DNA of 64,000 nt from Hyphomicrobiales bacterium (GTDB lineage Bacteria > Pseudomonadota > Alphaproteobacteria > Rhizobiales > Rhizobiaceae). The DNA lies in assembly GCA_900472605.1 (NCBI GenBank), contig UCJD01000033.1, forward strand, positions 62,001-126,000, read 5' to 3'. The notes beneath the pieces are model-generated. The model did no database searches, was not told the origin of the DNA, and saw only the letters and a program-made list of their open reading frames with translations. The stretch's first letter is position 1. Each line of letters begins with the position of its first letter. The position numbers were made by a program, and so were the translations under genes. Positions 18,024 to 26,046 of the stretch are shown here, in pieces.

Positions 18024-18614
18024 ATGGCATCGCGCGCATACAATATCCCCAACCTGCTGACCTACGGCCGCATTCTCGCGGTTCCGCTCATCGTCCTGTG
18101 CTTCTTCGTCGAAGGAAAACTGTCGATCAGCAATACGGCCCGGTGGGTTGCGCTTTGGATCTTCGTCATTGCGTCGCTGACTGATTTTCTAGACGGCTAT
18201 CTGGCGCGAATCTGGAACCAGACATCGAATATCGGCCGCATGCTCGACCCGATCGCCGACAAGCTGCTGGTTGCCTCGATTCTGCTGCTGGTCGCGGCGG
18301 ATCAGACGATCGCCGGCTGGTCGATCTGGGCGGCCATCACCATCCTTTGCCGCGAAATCCTTGTTTCCGGCCTGCGCGAATATCTTGCGGCGCTGAAGGT
18401 CAGCGTACCGGTGACGCGGATCGCCAAGTGGAAGACCACGGTGCAGCTGGTGGCGATCGCCTTTCTGCTTGCTGGCCCGGCCGGCGACGAGATTTTCCCC
18501 TACACCACGATGACCGGCATCGCGCTGCTCTGGCTGGCGGCGATCCTGACGATCTACACCGGCTACGACTACTTCCGCGCCGGCATCAAGCACATCGTGG
18601 AAAACGACGAATGA
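18024..18614 (+). CDS. pgsA: CDP-diacylglycerol-glycerol-3-phosphate 3-phosphatidyltransferase
   Basis: It makes phosphatidylglycerophosphate in the inner membrane. The 196-residue protein has the CDP-alcohol phosphatidyltransferase signature DG-x2-AR-x8-G-x3-D-x3-D (DFLDGYLARIW to GRMLDPIAD) and about four to five further hydrophobic segments. The ATG at 18024 gives the conserved N-terminus YNIPNLLTYGRI. An earlier start at 17964 lacks support. It overlaps moaD by 4 nt. Confidence 0.95.
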   Translation: MASRAYNIPNLLTYGRILAVPLIVLCFFVEGKLSISNTARWVALWIFVIASLTDFLDGYLARIWNQTSNIGRMLDPIADKLLVASILLLVAADQTIAGWSIWAAITILCREILVSGLREYLAALKVSVPVTRIAKWKTTVQLVAIAFLLAGPAGDEIFPYTTMTGIALLWLAAILTIYTGYDYFRAGIKHIVENDE

Positions 18615-18865
18615 CCAAGCTCATCTATTTTGCCTGGGTGCGCGAGCGGATCGGTAAGAGCGAGGAAGAGATCGCTCTGCCTGCCTCTGTCGTTACCGTC
18701 TCCGACCTGCTCGGCCACTTGCAGACGCTGGGCGAGGAATACGAGACCGCACTTCAGTTTCCCGACGTGATCCGCGTCGCGCTCGATCAGGAGCATGTCG
18801 AGCACGACGAGCCGATCGGCGATGCGCGCGAGATCGGCATCTTCCCGCCCATGACCGGGGGCTAA
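18611..18865 (+). CDS. moaD: Molybdopterin synthase small subunit MoaD
   Basis: This 84-residue ubiquitin-fold sulfur carrier donates sulfur to precursor Z in molybdenum cofactor synthesis. The protein ends PPMTGG, with the required C-terminal Gly-Gly for thiocarboxylation. Its ATG overlaps the pgsA stop. It is separated from its partner moaE by a 237-nt gap that holds a long palindromic repeat. The cofactor would serve the molybdoenzyme at 10206-12344, among others. Confidence 0.93.
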   Translation: MTKLIYFAWVRERIGKSEEEIALPASVVTVSDLLGHLQTLGEEYETALQFPDVIRVALDQEHVEHDEPIGDAREIGIFPPMTGG

Positions 18866-18889
18866 ATTCATGACTGCCGAGCCAGTCAG

Positions 18890-19061
18890 CCCCCCTCTGC
18901 CCTGCCGGGCATCTCCCCCACAGGTGGGGAGATCGGCTGGGTTCGCCCGCTCGTGCACACAAAGAACGCTTCTGCAAAACGGACGGACAGAGCGACGGGA
19001 GGAGCAAGCATCTTGTGATCTCCCCACCCGTGGGGGAGATGCCCGGCAGGGCAGAGGGGGG
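18890..19061. repeat. RIME-like long inverted repeat between moaD and moaE
   Basis: Two 45-nt arms (18890-18934 and 19017-19061) are reverse complements at 44 of 45 positions, with an 82-nt centre. Each arm holds smaller palindromes: ATCTCCCC/GGGGAGAT and GCCC/GGGC. This composition (C-rich, CTGCCCTGCCGGGC core) is like the RIME family of rhizobial intergenic mosaic elements, as far as I can judge from memory. The element fills most of the gap, and its transcript could fold into a very stable stem. Confidence 0.85.
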
Positions 19062-19102
19062 CCGACGCGGCACACCCTGTCCGCGAAGCAAGGCACCTTC
19101 TT

Positions 19103-19564
19103 ATGAGCCCTACCCCCACGATCCGCGTGCAGCGCGAGGATTTCGACCTCCAGGGCGAGATCGACCTACTCAGCAAGGGCAAGCCCAGCATCGGCGCGAT
19201 CGTGACCTTCTCCGGCCTGTGCCGCGACGAAGGTGGGACGCTTGATGCGCTGGAGCTCGAGCACTATCCGGGAATGGCCGAGGCGGAGATGACGCGGATT
19301 GCCGCGATGGCGATCGAGCGCTTCAAGCTCAACGGCCTGACAGCCATTCACCGCTATGGAAAGATCGCGGCGGGCGACAATATCGTGCTCGTCATCGCGG
19401 CGGCTCCCCACCGCCAAGCGGCCTTCGACGGCGCGAACTTCGTCATGGACTTCCTCAAGACGTCGGCGCCCTTCTGGAAGAAGGAGCATGGCAAGGACGG
19501 CAAGCAGCGGGAATGGGTCGAGGCCAAGAACCAGGACGATGCCGCGCGTGACAGATGGACGTGA
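19103..19564 (+). CDS. moaE: Molybdopterin synthase large subunit MoaE
   Basis: It joins with MoaD to convert precursor Z to molybdopterin. The 153-residue protein has the MoaE core: IGAIVTFSGLCRDE, LELEHYPGMAE, IHRYGKI, and KTSAPFWKKE with the conserved active-site lysines. The start is the ATG at 19103. The stop is directly next to the end of the convergent permease gene. Confidence 0.95.
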   Translation: MSPTPTIRVQREDFDLQGEIDLLSKGKPSIGAIVTFSGLCRDEGGTLDALELEHYPGMAEAEMTRIAAMAIERFKLNGLTAIHRYGKIAAGDNIVLVIAAAPHRQAAFDGANFVMDFLKTSAPFWKKEHGKDGKQREWVEAKNQDDAARDRWT

Positions 19565-20461
19565 TCACGGGATCACCCGTTCACGCCGGCTGAGCACCAG
19601 CAGCAGCACAAGCAGCGAAAACACCACGAAGTCGCGCCAGAGGAACGGGCCGTATGCGGTCCACAGGGTCTCGACCAGACCGAGACCGGCCGCGCCGCCC
19701 GCCGATTTCAGCGGGTCCGAATAGCCGCCGACAGCGGCCACCATCAGCACTTTCAGGCCGAACATCAGCCCGGCGCCGAAATCCATCGTGCCGTAATAGG
19801 CGGTCGACAACATGCCGCATAGCGTCGCCATCAAGACGGCGGCGGCGTAGGCCGTGAGGAACACACTGGTAGCACTGACGCCGCAGAGCTCAGCGGCCTT
19901 CGGATCATCGGTGACGGCCCGCCAGACGCGCCCCCAGGACGTTCTCTTCAGGATCACGGCGCCGATCGCCACGAAGCCGCACATCAGTGCCGTGTTGATC
20001 AGTTGCATCTCGGTCAACACCACCTCGAAGCCGGCGCTCTGCCAGAAAACGACATGGCCATTGAGAAACGGCGATAGCCAGAGGCTGCGCGTGTCGGACG
20101 CCAGGCGCGCGGTCTCCATCAGGACGATGGTGACGCCAAGCGCCGCAACGATGACCGTGTTCGAGGACTGGCGGACCAGCGGCAGCATGACCGAGCGGCC
20201 GATCCAGACACCTGCCCCCATCGCGTAAACCAATGCAGCCGCCGCACCGAGCGCGAGCGCTGCGGGCAGGACCAACCAAAGCTTGTTGTAGCCGAAATCG
20301 GTGAACAGCAGCAGGATCTGGCCGGAGAACGCGAAGAGCGCGCCATAGGTGATGTCGGGGCGTTTGGTGACGCCGAAGGCGACCGCATAGCCGAAGGCCA
20401 GCGCGGCATACAGAGCTGCCAGCGGCACCGCATTCGCCAGTTGCTGCAAGAGATAGGCCAT
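19565..20461 (-). CDS. Orphan LivH-type ABC transporter permease
   Basis: This 298-residue polytopic inner-membrane protein is of the branched-chain amino acid permease (LivH) type. It has about eight hydrophobic segments and the stretch GRVWRAVTDDPKAAELCGV, which matches the loop that contacts the ABC ATPase in LivH/LivM proteins. No LivM, ATPase or binding protein is encoded nearby, so it must use partners made elsewhere or have another role. It diverges from the CGNR regulator gene across a 64-nt gap containing a long palindrome. Confidence 0.8.
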   Translation of the reverse strand: MAYLLQQLANAVPLAALYAALAFGYAVAFGVTKRPDITYGALFAFSGQILLLFTDFGYNKLWLVLPAALALGAAAALVYAMGAGVWIGRSVMLPLVRQSSNTVIVAALGVTIVLMETARLASDTRSLWLSPFLNGHVVFWQSAGFEVVLTEMQLINTALMCGFVAIGAVILKRTSWGRVWRAVTDDPKAAELCGVSATSVFLTAYAAAVLMATLCGMLSTAYYGTMDFGAGLMFGLKVLMVAAVGGYSDPLKSAGGAAGLGLVETLWTAYGPFLWRDFVVFSLLVLLLVLSRRERVIP

Positions 20462-20480
20462 CCATATATCCTATTTCGCT

Positions 20481-20521
20481 GAAATTATAACTGGCAAAAT
20501 TGCTTTTACCAGTTATATTTC
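20481..20521. promoter_or_regulatory. 41-bp imperfect palindrome, candidate operator
   Basis: The arms GAAATTATAACTGG and CCAGTTATATTTC pair with one base offset. The inside also pairs (TGGCAAAA/TTTTACCA) around a TTGC centre, so nearly the whole 41 bp is symmetric. It lies 19 bp from the permease ATG (minus) and 4 bp from the regulator ATG (plus). This is where a protein could control both divergent genes. The CGNR protein encoded next door is the natural candidate. Confidence 0.7.
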
Positions 20522-20525
20522 AAGA

Positions 20526-21077
20526 ATGACATTCTCGTGGACCCCTCACCGCTTCTCCGGCGGCGCGCTCGCATTCGATGTCGCCAACAGCGTCGTGCTG
20601 CGGCACGACGAGGCGCGCACCATCGATCGCTTTGCCGTCGATGCGCAGTTGCAGGCGTTTCCGCAGGCGGCTGCGAATTTCTGCGCCGAACGGGCGATCT
20701 TCGGGGACATTGCGCCGGTTTCGCCCGATGACAGGCCTGCGTTCATCGCCCTGCGCGAGGCCACCGATCGCTATTTCCGCGACCGCGTGCTTGCCGGCGG
20801 AAACGACGGATTGTTGGCGCAACTGTTGGACGCGGCAGCTGTCGTGCTGCGCGGCAACTCGGATGCGGCCGGCATCGATCGCGCCACGGCACATTCGGCG
20901 CTGAAGCTGATCGCCTCGCCAGAGCCTGAGCGGATGAAAATCTGCGGCAATTGCGGCTGGCTGTTTCTGGATCGAAGCAAGAACAGGAGCCGCACATGGT
21001 GCGACATGGCTGTCTGCGGCAACCGCGCCAAGGCCATCAAGCATTACCGGCGTAGGAAAGAGGAGGACGGGTCATGA
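20526..21077 (+). CDS. CGNR zinc-finger (ABATE-domain) putative transcription regulator
   Basis: This 183-residue protein has the C-terminal CGNR zinc finger: CGNCGWLFLD, then CDMAVCGNRAK, with four cysteines and the name-giving CGNR. The N-terminal part (about 1-130) corresponds to the ABATE domain, thought to sense stress or a ligand. The finger is followed by a basic tail (KHYRRRK) suited to DNA binding. It is divergent from the orphan permease and 4 nt from the palindrome. It overlaps the lipoprotein gene by 4 nt. Confidence 0.85.
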   Translation: MTFSWTPHRFSGGALAFDVANSVVLRHDEARTIDRFAVDAQLQAFPQAAANFCAERAIFGDIAPVSPDDRPAFIALREATDRYFRDRVLAGGNDGLLAQLLDAAAVVLRGNSDAAGIDRATAHSALKLIASPEPERMKICGNCGWLFLDRSKNRSRTWCDMAVCGNRAKAIKHYRRRKEEDGS

Positions 21078-21577
21078 GAGCGATCGGAGCGGCCCTAGTG
21101 TTGGCGATGCTCGTGCTGACCGGTTGCCAGCGCGAGAGCGACACGCTCGTGCAGGTCAGCGGCCACATCTTCGTGTTCAACTACCGCGTCGCGATCGCGA
21201 CCTATCTGGTGACGCTCAACAAGAAGGCACCACTGCCGGAGGGTGCTGTGGCGATCGCCGAGTTCGAGAACCCTTCCGGCGGAGCGCCGCTTGTGATCAA
21301 CGAAAAAATCTTCCCCGCCTGGGACAAGATCAGCCTGCAAAGCCCCCCGGTGCATTGCGTGAAGAAAGATCGACCCTACGCCGTCAGCATCCGATTGGTC
21401 GATGCCAACGGAAAGGAGCTGCAAAGCCTGAAGACGACGGTCACCTCGGACGTCGATCAGTCGATCATGCCCGGCAAGCCGCTCGTGGTCGGGCCGTTCT
21501 ACACCAAGAACCCTGAGGTCTTCAAACCGGATGGCACCGTGGATTACGACAGCGCCGACACCTGCCCCGCGACATGA
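21074..21577 (+). CDS. Small lipoprotein with possible YbaY-like fold
   Basis: This 167-residue protein has a lipoprotein signal (ALVLAMLVLTGC, lipobox LTGC with Cys18). The mature part has beta-strand character with VAIAEFENPSGGAP and PYAVSIRLVD. This resembles the YbaY/META-adjacent lipoproteins of unknown function, but I do not recognise it firmly. It is translationally coupled to the CGNR gene (ATGA) and is followed by a terminator. Confidence 0.65.
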   Translation: MRAIGAALVLAMLVLTGCQRESDTLVQVSGHIFVFNYRVAIATYLVTLNKKAPLPEGAVAIAEFENPSGGAPLVINEKIFPAWDKISLQSPPVHCVKKDRPYAVSIRLVDANGKELQSLKTTVTSDVDQSIMPGKPLVVGPFYTKNPEVFKPDGTVDYDSADTCPAT

Positions 21578-21604
21578 AAAAGCCCGGCGCGGAGGCCGGG
21601 CTTT
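21577..21604. terminator. Bidirectional terminator between lipoprotein gene and ndk
   Basis: The stem is AAAGCCCGGC/GCCGGGCTTT with a short GC-rich loop. On the minus strand it is followed by five T, making a good terminator for ndk (stop at 21649). On the plus strand only CTTTC follows, so it is weaker for the lipoprotein gene. Confidence 0.8.
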
Positions 21605-21648
21605 CGGAGTCATTTCAATTGCTTCAGCCGTTGGGCTGAGCTCTTGAA

Positions 21649-22071
21649 TCAGCCGACGATTTCGGTTTCTGCGAACCAGTAGGCGATTTCCTGGACGGCG
21701 GTCTCAGGAGCGTCCGAACCGTGAACCGAGTTTTCGCCGATCGACAGCGCGAACTGCTTGCGGATCGTGCCTTCGTCAGCGTTGGCAGGGTTGGTGGCGC
21801 CCATGATTTCGCGGTTCTTCAGGATGGCGTTTTCGCCTTCGAGAACCTGAACGATGGTCGGGCCGGAGGTCATGCCTTCAACCAGTTCGCCGAAGAACGG
21901 GCGTTCCTTGTGCACGGCGTAGAAGCCTTCGGCTTCGCGCTTGGACATCCATACGCGCTTGGAGGCGATGATGCGCAGGCCGTTGTCTTCGAATACCTTG
22001 GTGATGGCGCCGGTCAGGTTGCGCTTCGTTGCGTCCGGCTTGATCATCGAGAAGGTGCGTTCAATCGCCAT
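21649..22071 (-). CDS. ndk: Nucleoside diphosphate kinase
   Basis: It balances NTP and dNTP pools by phosphate transfer through an active-site histidine. The 140-residue protein starts MAIERTFSMIKPDA and has the catalytic SVHGSD motif. An upstream ATG at 22086 would add five residues and is not favoured. Confidence 0.97.
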   Translation of the reverse strand: MAIERTFSMIKPDATKRNLTGAITKVFEDNGLRIIASKRVWMSKREAEGFYAVHKERPFFGELVEGMTSGPTIVQVLEGENAILKNREIMGATNPANADEGTIRKQFALSIGENSVHGSDAPETAVQEIAYWFAETEIVG

Positions 22072-22274
22072 TGTAATAATCCTCATTCATCGGGGAAAAG
22101 TGGGCGGTGTTTACCCGTCCGATAGGCTGAAAACAAGGGGGTTGCGCGAATTTCACGCGGCCGTCACAGAGCGGGACAGTTTGGTGAGCGGCGATGAACG
22201 AATTTCATGAGGCCATCAGCCCGGTTGCTACGAAAGCGGCCTAGGATAGAACCTATCATCAGATGGAGGGCAAA

Positions 22275-22790
22275 ATGCAGAAGCAATATGCGATGTTTGC
22301 GGACTACAACCGGTGGGCCAACGGGTTGGTCTATGCCGCCGCGTCGAAACTCACCGATGCCGAATACCGCGAAAACCGTGGCGCCTTCTTCGGCTCGCTG
22401 CACGCAACGCTCAACCACATCCTCTCGGCCGACCGTATCTGGCTGAAGCGCTTTACCGGATCGGGCGATGCACCGACGACCCTCGACAGCATTCTCTACG
22501 AAGACCTTGAACTGCTCAGCGCCGCGCGCCAGCGGGAGGATATCAGGATCGCCGATTGGATCGACACGCTTGATGCCGAGGCGCTCGCGGGGACGTTCAC
22601 CTACACCCCTGTCACCCGCCCCGGCGCAATCACCCAGCCATTGTGGCCGGCGCTGTCGCATCTGTTCAACCACCAGACGCATCATCGCGGCCAGTGCCAC
22701 ATGACCCTGACGGCGCTTGGAAAACCCAGCCTGTCTCTCGATCTCAGCTACTTCCTGCATAGCGACGGCAAGCGCTGGCTGAGCGTATGA
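22275..22790 (+). CDS. DinB-family putative metal-dependent enzyme
   Basis: This 171-residue four-helix-bundle protein is of the DinB/YfiT superfamily. Metal-binding histidines are seen in HATLNHIL and HLFNHQTHHRGQ, matching the three-His pattern. Related proteins in actinobacteria are thiol-dependent transferases; the substrate here is unknown. The ATG at 22275 is chosen because GGAGGG lies 4 nt before it. The ATG at 22263 overlaps that ribosome site. Confidence 0.8.
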   Translation: MQKQYAMFADYNRWANGLVYAAASKLTDAEYRENRGAFFGSLHATLNHILSADRIWLKRFTGSGDAPTTLDSILYEDLELLSAARQREDIRIADWIDTLDAEALAGTFTYTPVTRPGAITQPLWPALSHLFNHQTHHRGQCHMTLTALGKPSLSLDLSYFLHSDGKRWLSV

Positions 22791-22930
22791 CGGAAACGCC
22801 GCATTAACCGCGTTGGCGAAATCACGGAAACGAATTTACTCGGGAAAGGTGCAAATTCAGGCCATCTTAAATAGTCCGGTGCATAGGGGAGAGACGAGGC
22901 CGGACAGGGCCGACGAGCGAGGAGTGCAAC

Positions 22931-23980
22931 ATGGCAAGTGCAGCATCGAGCCCGCAGGCGCAACGCGAGACATCCCGTCCGGCACCGGTCACGGATATCC
23001 AACGTATCAGCCAGCACATGACGCGCCTCGGCGTTTCCGGCCTTCCACGCAATTACGAGCTGTTTCATGAGGCGATCGTCGGCCAAAACGCCGCCCTTGC
23101 CCAGGATATCGCCTCGCTCGGGGCCGCGCCGCGTCAGCCATCGCTCGATGAACTCGGCCTCAAGTACCGCCTCGTCAGCCATTGCGGACTGGTCGGAGAG
23201 ACCTCGCAGGCCGAGATGAGCAAGATGATGCGCGATGCCGTCGACCGCCTGACATCGGGCGTACAGCAGAAGCAGAGTTTCGTGCGTGCTGCGGAAACCG
23301 CGCTGAAATCCATTACCGGCAGCCCGGACCAGAGCCTTTCCTCCTTCATGAACGAGATGGAGTTCCTGTCGTCTTCTCTGGCCGGTCTCCTGACGGCGGA
23401 GACCGATCTGGAGATCAAGCTGCGCCATGACATCGATCGGATGGAGGCCCTCGAGCGCGGGGTCGCTGCCGCTCAGACGGCATCGTCGACCGACCGGCTT
23501 ACCGGCCTTCCCAATCGCACCGCGCTCAACAAGACCGTGCTCGATCTCTATGAGCGCGAGGAAGGATCGGCCGGGAACGCGCTGATCATGATGGATATCG
23601 ACGACTTCAAGGCGTTGAACAGTCGCTACGGAACGCAAAACGGCAGCCGTCTTCTGAAGAAGCTCGCCGACCTGTTCCGCAAGTCGATCAAGAAGCACGA
23701 CTTCGTGGCCCGCACCGATGGCGACGAGTTCACCTTCCTGTTTGCCAATGTCGGCATGCAGGAGGCGATGGCGATCGCCGAGCGCCTGCGCAATTCGGTT
23801 GAAGATAACGTGGTTTTCGCGACCTCGGACACCGGGCAGAACGCCAAGCTCACCGTGTCGCTCGGTGTCGCCTTGAGCGCCGACGCGGCGACGGCCTCGC
23901 AGCTGCAGGCCAATGCCCGCATCGCGCTGCATGCCGCCCAATCGAACAGACGCCTGCCGGTGCAGGCCTTCGGGCGCTGA
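22931..23980 (+). CDS. GGDEF-domain protein with altered DGDEF signature
   Basis: This 349-residue soluble protein has a C-terminal GGDEF domain from about residue 185 (DRLTGLPNRTALN, MMDIDDFKALN, then VARTDGDEF). The N-terminal part is helical and has no transmembrane segment. The signature reads DGDEF, and the I-site position reads KKHD rather than RxxD, so product feedback is unlikely and diguanylate cyclase activity is uncertain. It may be a weak cyclase or a c-di-GMP/GTP-responsive scaffold. The start has AGGAG 6-7 nt upstream. Confidence 0.85.
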   Translation: MASAASSPQAQRETSRPAPVTDIQRISQHMTRLGVSGLPRNYELFHEAIVGQNAALAQDIASLGAAPRQPSLDELGLKYRLVSHCGLVGETSQAEMSKMMRDAVDRLTSGVQQKQSFVRAAETALKSITGSPDQSLSSFMNEMEFLSSSLAGLLTAETDLEIKLRHDIDRMEALERGVAAAQTASSTDRLTGLPNRTALNKTVLDLYEREEGSAGNALIMMDIDDFKALNSRYGTQNGSRLLKKLADLFRKSIKKHDFVARTDGDEFTFLFANVGMQEAMAIAERLRNSVEDNVVFATSDTGQNAKLTVSLGVALSADAATASQLQANARIALHAAQSNRRLPVQAFGR

Positions 23981-24033
23981 GAGGCTATTTCAAGCTCTTG
24001 CGCTGATCGCGGCTTTCGGCCAAAACGCCGGGC

Positions 24034-25917
24034 ATGATCACGATTAGCGATATCTCCGCCCGCATTGCCGGCCGCCTGCTCCTCGACCATGCCAGCGTCT
24101 CGCTGCCCGCGGGCACCAAGGCTGGTCTCGTTGGCCGCAACGGCGCCGGCAAATCCACCCTCTTTCGCATCATCACCGGCGATCTCGGCGCTGAGACAGG
24201 GTCGATCACGATCCCCAAGAACGCGCGCATCGGCCAGGTCGCCCAGGAGGCGCCGGGCACCGAGGATTCGCTGATCGAAATCGTGCTGTCGGCCGACAAG
24301 GAGCGCAGCGCGCTGATGGCGGAAGCCGAAACGGCGACCGATCCGCACCGCATCGCCGAGATACAGATGCGCCTCGTCGATATCGACGCGCATTCTGCGG
24401 AATCGCGTGCCGCCAGCATCCTGTCCGGCCTCGGCTTCAATCAGGAAGCGCAGGCACGACCGGCATCGTCGTTCTCCGGCGGATGGCGGATGCGCGTGGC
24501 GCTAGCCTCGGTCTTGTTTACGGAGCCGGATCTGCTGCTGCTCGACGAGCCGACCAACTATCTCGACCTCGAAGGCACGCTCTGGCTCGAGGATTATGTG
24601 CGGCGCTATCCGCACACGGTGCTGATCATCAGCCATGACCGCGATCTGCTCAACAACGCGGTCAACTCGATCGTGCATCTCGACCAGAAGAAGCTGACCT
24701 TCTATCGCGGCGGCTACGACCAGTTCGAGCGGCAGAAGGCCGAGGCCGACGAGTTGCAGACCAAGGCCAAGGCGAAGAACGACGCGGCGCGCAAGCACCT
24801 GCAGGGCTTCATCGACCGCTTCAAGGCGAAGGCTTCCAAGGCCCGCCAGGCGCAGAGCCGCGTCAAGGCGCTGGAGCGTATGGGCACCGTGGCCTCGGTC
24901 ATCGAGGATCACGTCCAGCCGATCACCTTCCCCGAACCGGAGAAGCAGCCCGCCTCCCCGATCGTTGCGATCGCGGGCGGTGCCGTCGGATACGAGCCCG
25001 GCAAGCCGATCCTCAAGGGGCTCAACATTCGCATCGACAACGACGACCGCATTGCGCTGCTCGGCTCCAACGGCAACGGCAAGTCGACCTTCGCGAAGTT
25101 CATCTCCGGCCGACTTTCTGCCGACAGCGGCGAAGTGAAGCTGGCGCCGAGTCTGAAGATCGGCTTCTTCGCCCAGCACCAGCTTGACGACCTCATCCCT
25201 GACCAATCGCCGGTCGAGCATGTGCGCCGGCTGATGCCGGAAGCGCCTGAGGCCAAGGTGCGTGCCCGCGTGGCGCAGATGGGACTTGCGACCGAGAAGA
25301 TGGCGACGGCCGCCAAGGACCTGTCAGGTGGCGAGAAGGCGCGCCTGCTGATGGGACTTGCCGCGTTTCACGCGCCGAACCTGCTCATTCTCGACGAACC
25401 GACCAACCACCTCGACATCGACAGCCGCCGGGCGCTGATCGAGGCGTTGAACGACTACGATGGCGCCGTCATCCTGATCTCGCACGACCGCTACCTGATC
25501 GAGGCCACCGTCGACAGGCTGTGGCTGGTCAACAATGGAACGGTCACCACCTTCGAAGGCGATATGGACGAGTATCGCGACCTGATCGTCGCCTCGGGCA
25601 AAAAAAAAGAAGAAAAACCGCAGCTGATTGAGGATGCCGCAACCAAGGCCGACCAGCGCAAGCTGAATGCCGAACGTCGCGCGTCGCTTGCGCCGCTGAA
25701 GAAAAAGATCAACGAAATCGAATCGTTGACCGGCAAGCTGGAGAAACTGATTCAAGGGCTTGATGCGGAGCTTGCGGACCCCGTGCTCTATGAAAAGGCG
25801 CCGGCCAAGGCCGCGGAGAAGGCAAAGCAGCGTGGTGAAGCGGCCGCCAAGCTGGCCGCCGCCGAAGAGCAATGGCTGGAACTCTCCTCCGAATACGAAG
25901 AGGCTATGGCGGGATAG
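24034..25917 (+). CDS. ABC-F family ribosome-associated ATPase (YheS/Uup type)
   Basis: This 627-residue protein has two ABC cassettes in tandem and no transmembrane region. The first has GRNGAGKST and SFSGGWRMR. The second has GSNGNGKST and LSGGEKARLL, with LDEPTN Walker B motifs in both. The inter-domain linker (about residues 235-290) is basic and helical. The C-terminal tail from about 520 is lysine/alanine-rich coiled coil, as in YheS. Such proteins act at the ribosomal E site rather than in transport. Confidence 0.93.
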   Translation: MITISDISARIAGRLLLDHASVSLPAGTKAGLVGRNGAGKSTLFRIITGDLGAETGSITIPKNARIGQVAQEAPGTEDSLIEIVLSADKERSALMAEAETATDPHRIAEIQMRLVDIDAHSAESRAASILSGLGFNQEAQARPASSFSGGWRMRVALASVLFTEPDLLLLDEPTNYLDLEGTLWLEDYVRRYPHTVLIISHDRDLLNNAVNSIVHLDQKKLTFYRGGYDQFERQKAEADELQTKAKAKNDAARKHLQGFIDRFKAKASKARQAQSRVKALERMGTVASVIEDHVQPITFPEPEKQPASPIVAIAGGAVGYEPGKPILKGLNIRIDNDDRIALLGSNGNGKSTFAKFISGRLSADSGEVKLAPSLKIGFFAQHQLDDLIPDQSPVEHVRRLMPEAPEAKVRARVAQMGLATEKMATAAKDLSGGEKARLLMGLAAFHAPNLLILDEPTNHLDIDSRRALIEALNDYDGAVILISHDRYLIEATVDRLWLVNNGTVTTFEGDMDEYRDLIVASGKKKEEKPQLIEDAATKADQRKLNAERRASLAPLKKKINEIESLTGKLEKLIQGLDAELADPVLYEKAPAKAAEKAKQRGEAAAKLAAAEEQWLELSSEYEEAMAG

Positions 25918-25965
25918 CCACAGTCGTTATTCTAGCGCTCCGAAATTAACATTTGTCAGCGCTCG

Positions 25966-26040
25966 AACGATCGAAAGAAACCGATCGTTAACCATAATCA
26001 TCAAGGTTGTCTCAACATTCATTACTGATTTGTTGAGACA
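25966..26040. promoter_or_regulatory. Two perfect inverted repeats before the deacetylase gene
   Basis: AACGATCG/CGATCGTT (25966-25973 and 25982-25989, 8-nt loop) is followed by TGTCTCAACA/TGTTGAGACA (26008-26017 and 26031-26040, 13-nt loop). The second repeat ends 6 nt before the ATG at 26047, so in RNA it would cover the ribosome-binding region, and in DNA it could be an operator. No T-run follows either stem, so they do not look like terminators. Confidence 0.65.
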
Positions 26041-26046
26041 CTCTTC

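Noticed and set aside
18890..19061. CRISPR array or insertion-sequence ends
   Set aside because: There are only two inverted arms, no direct repeat series and no transposase; the arms are internally palindromic like RIME elements.
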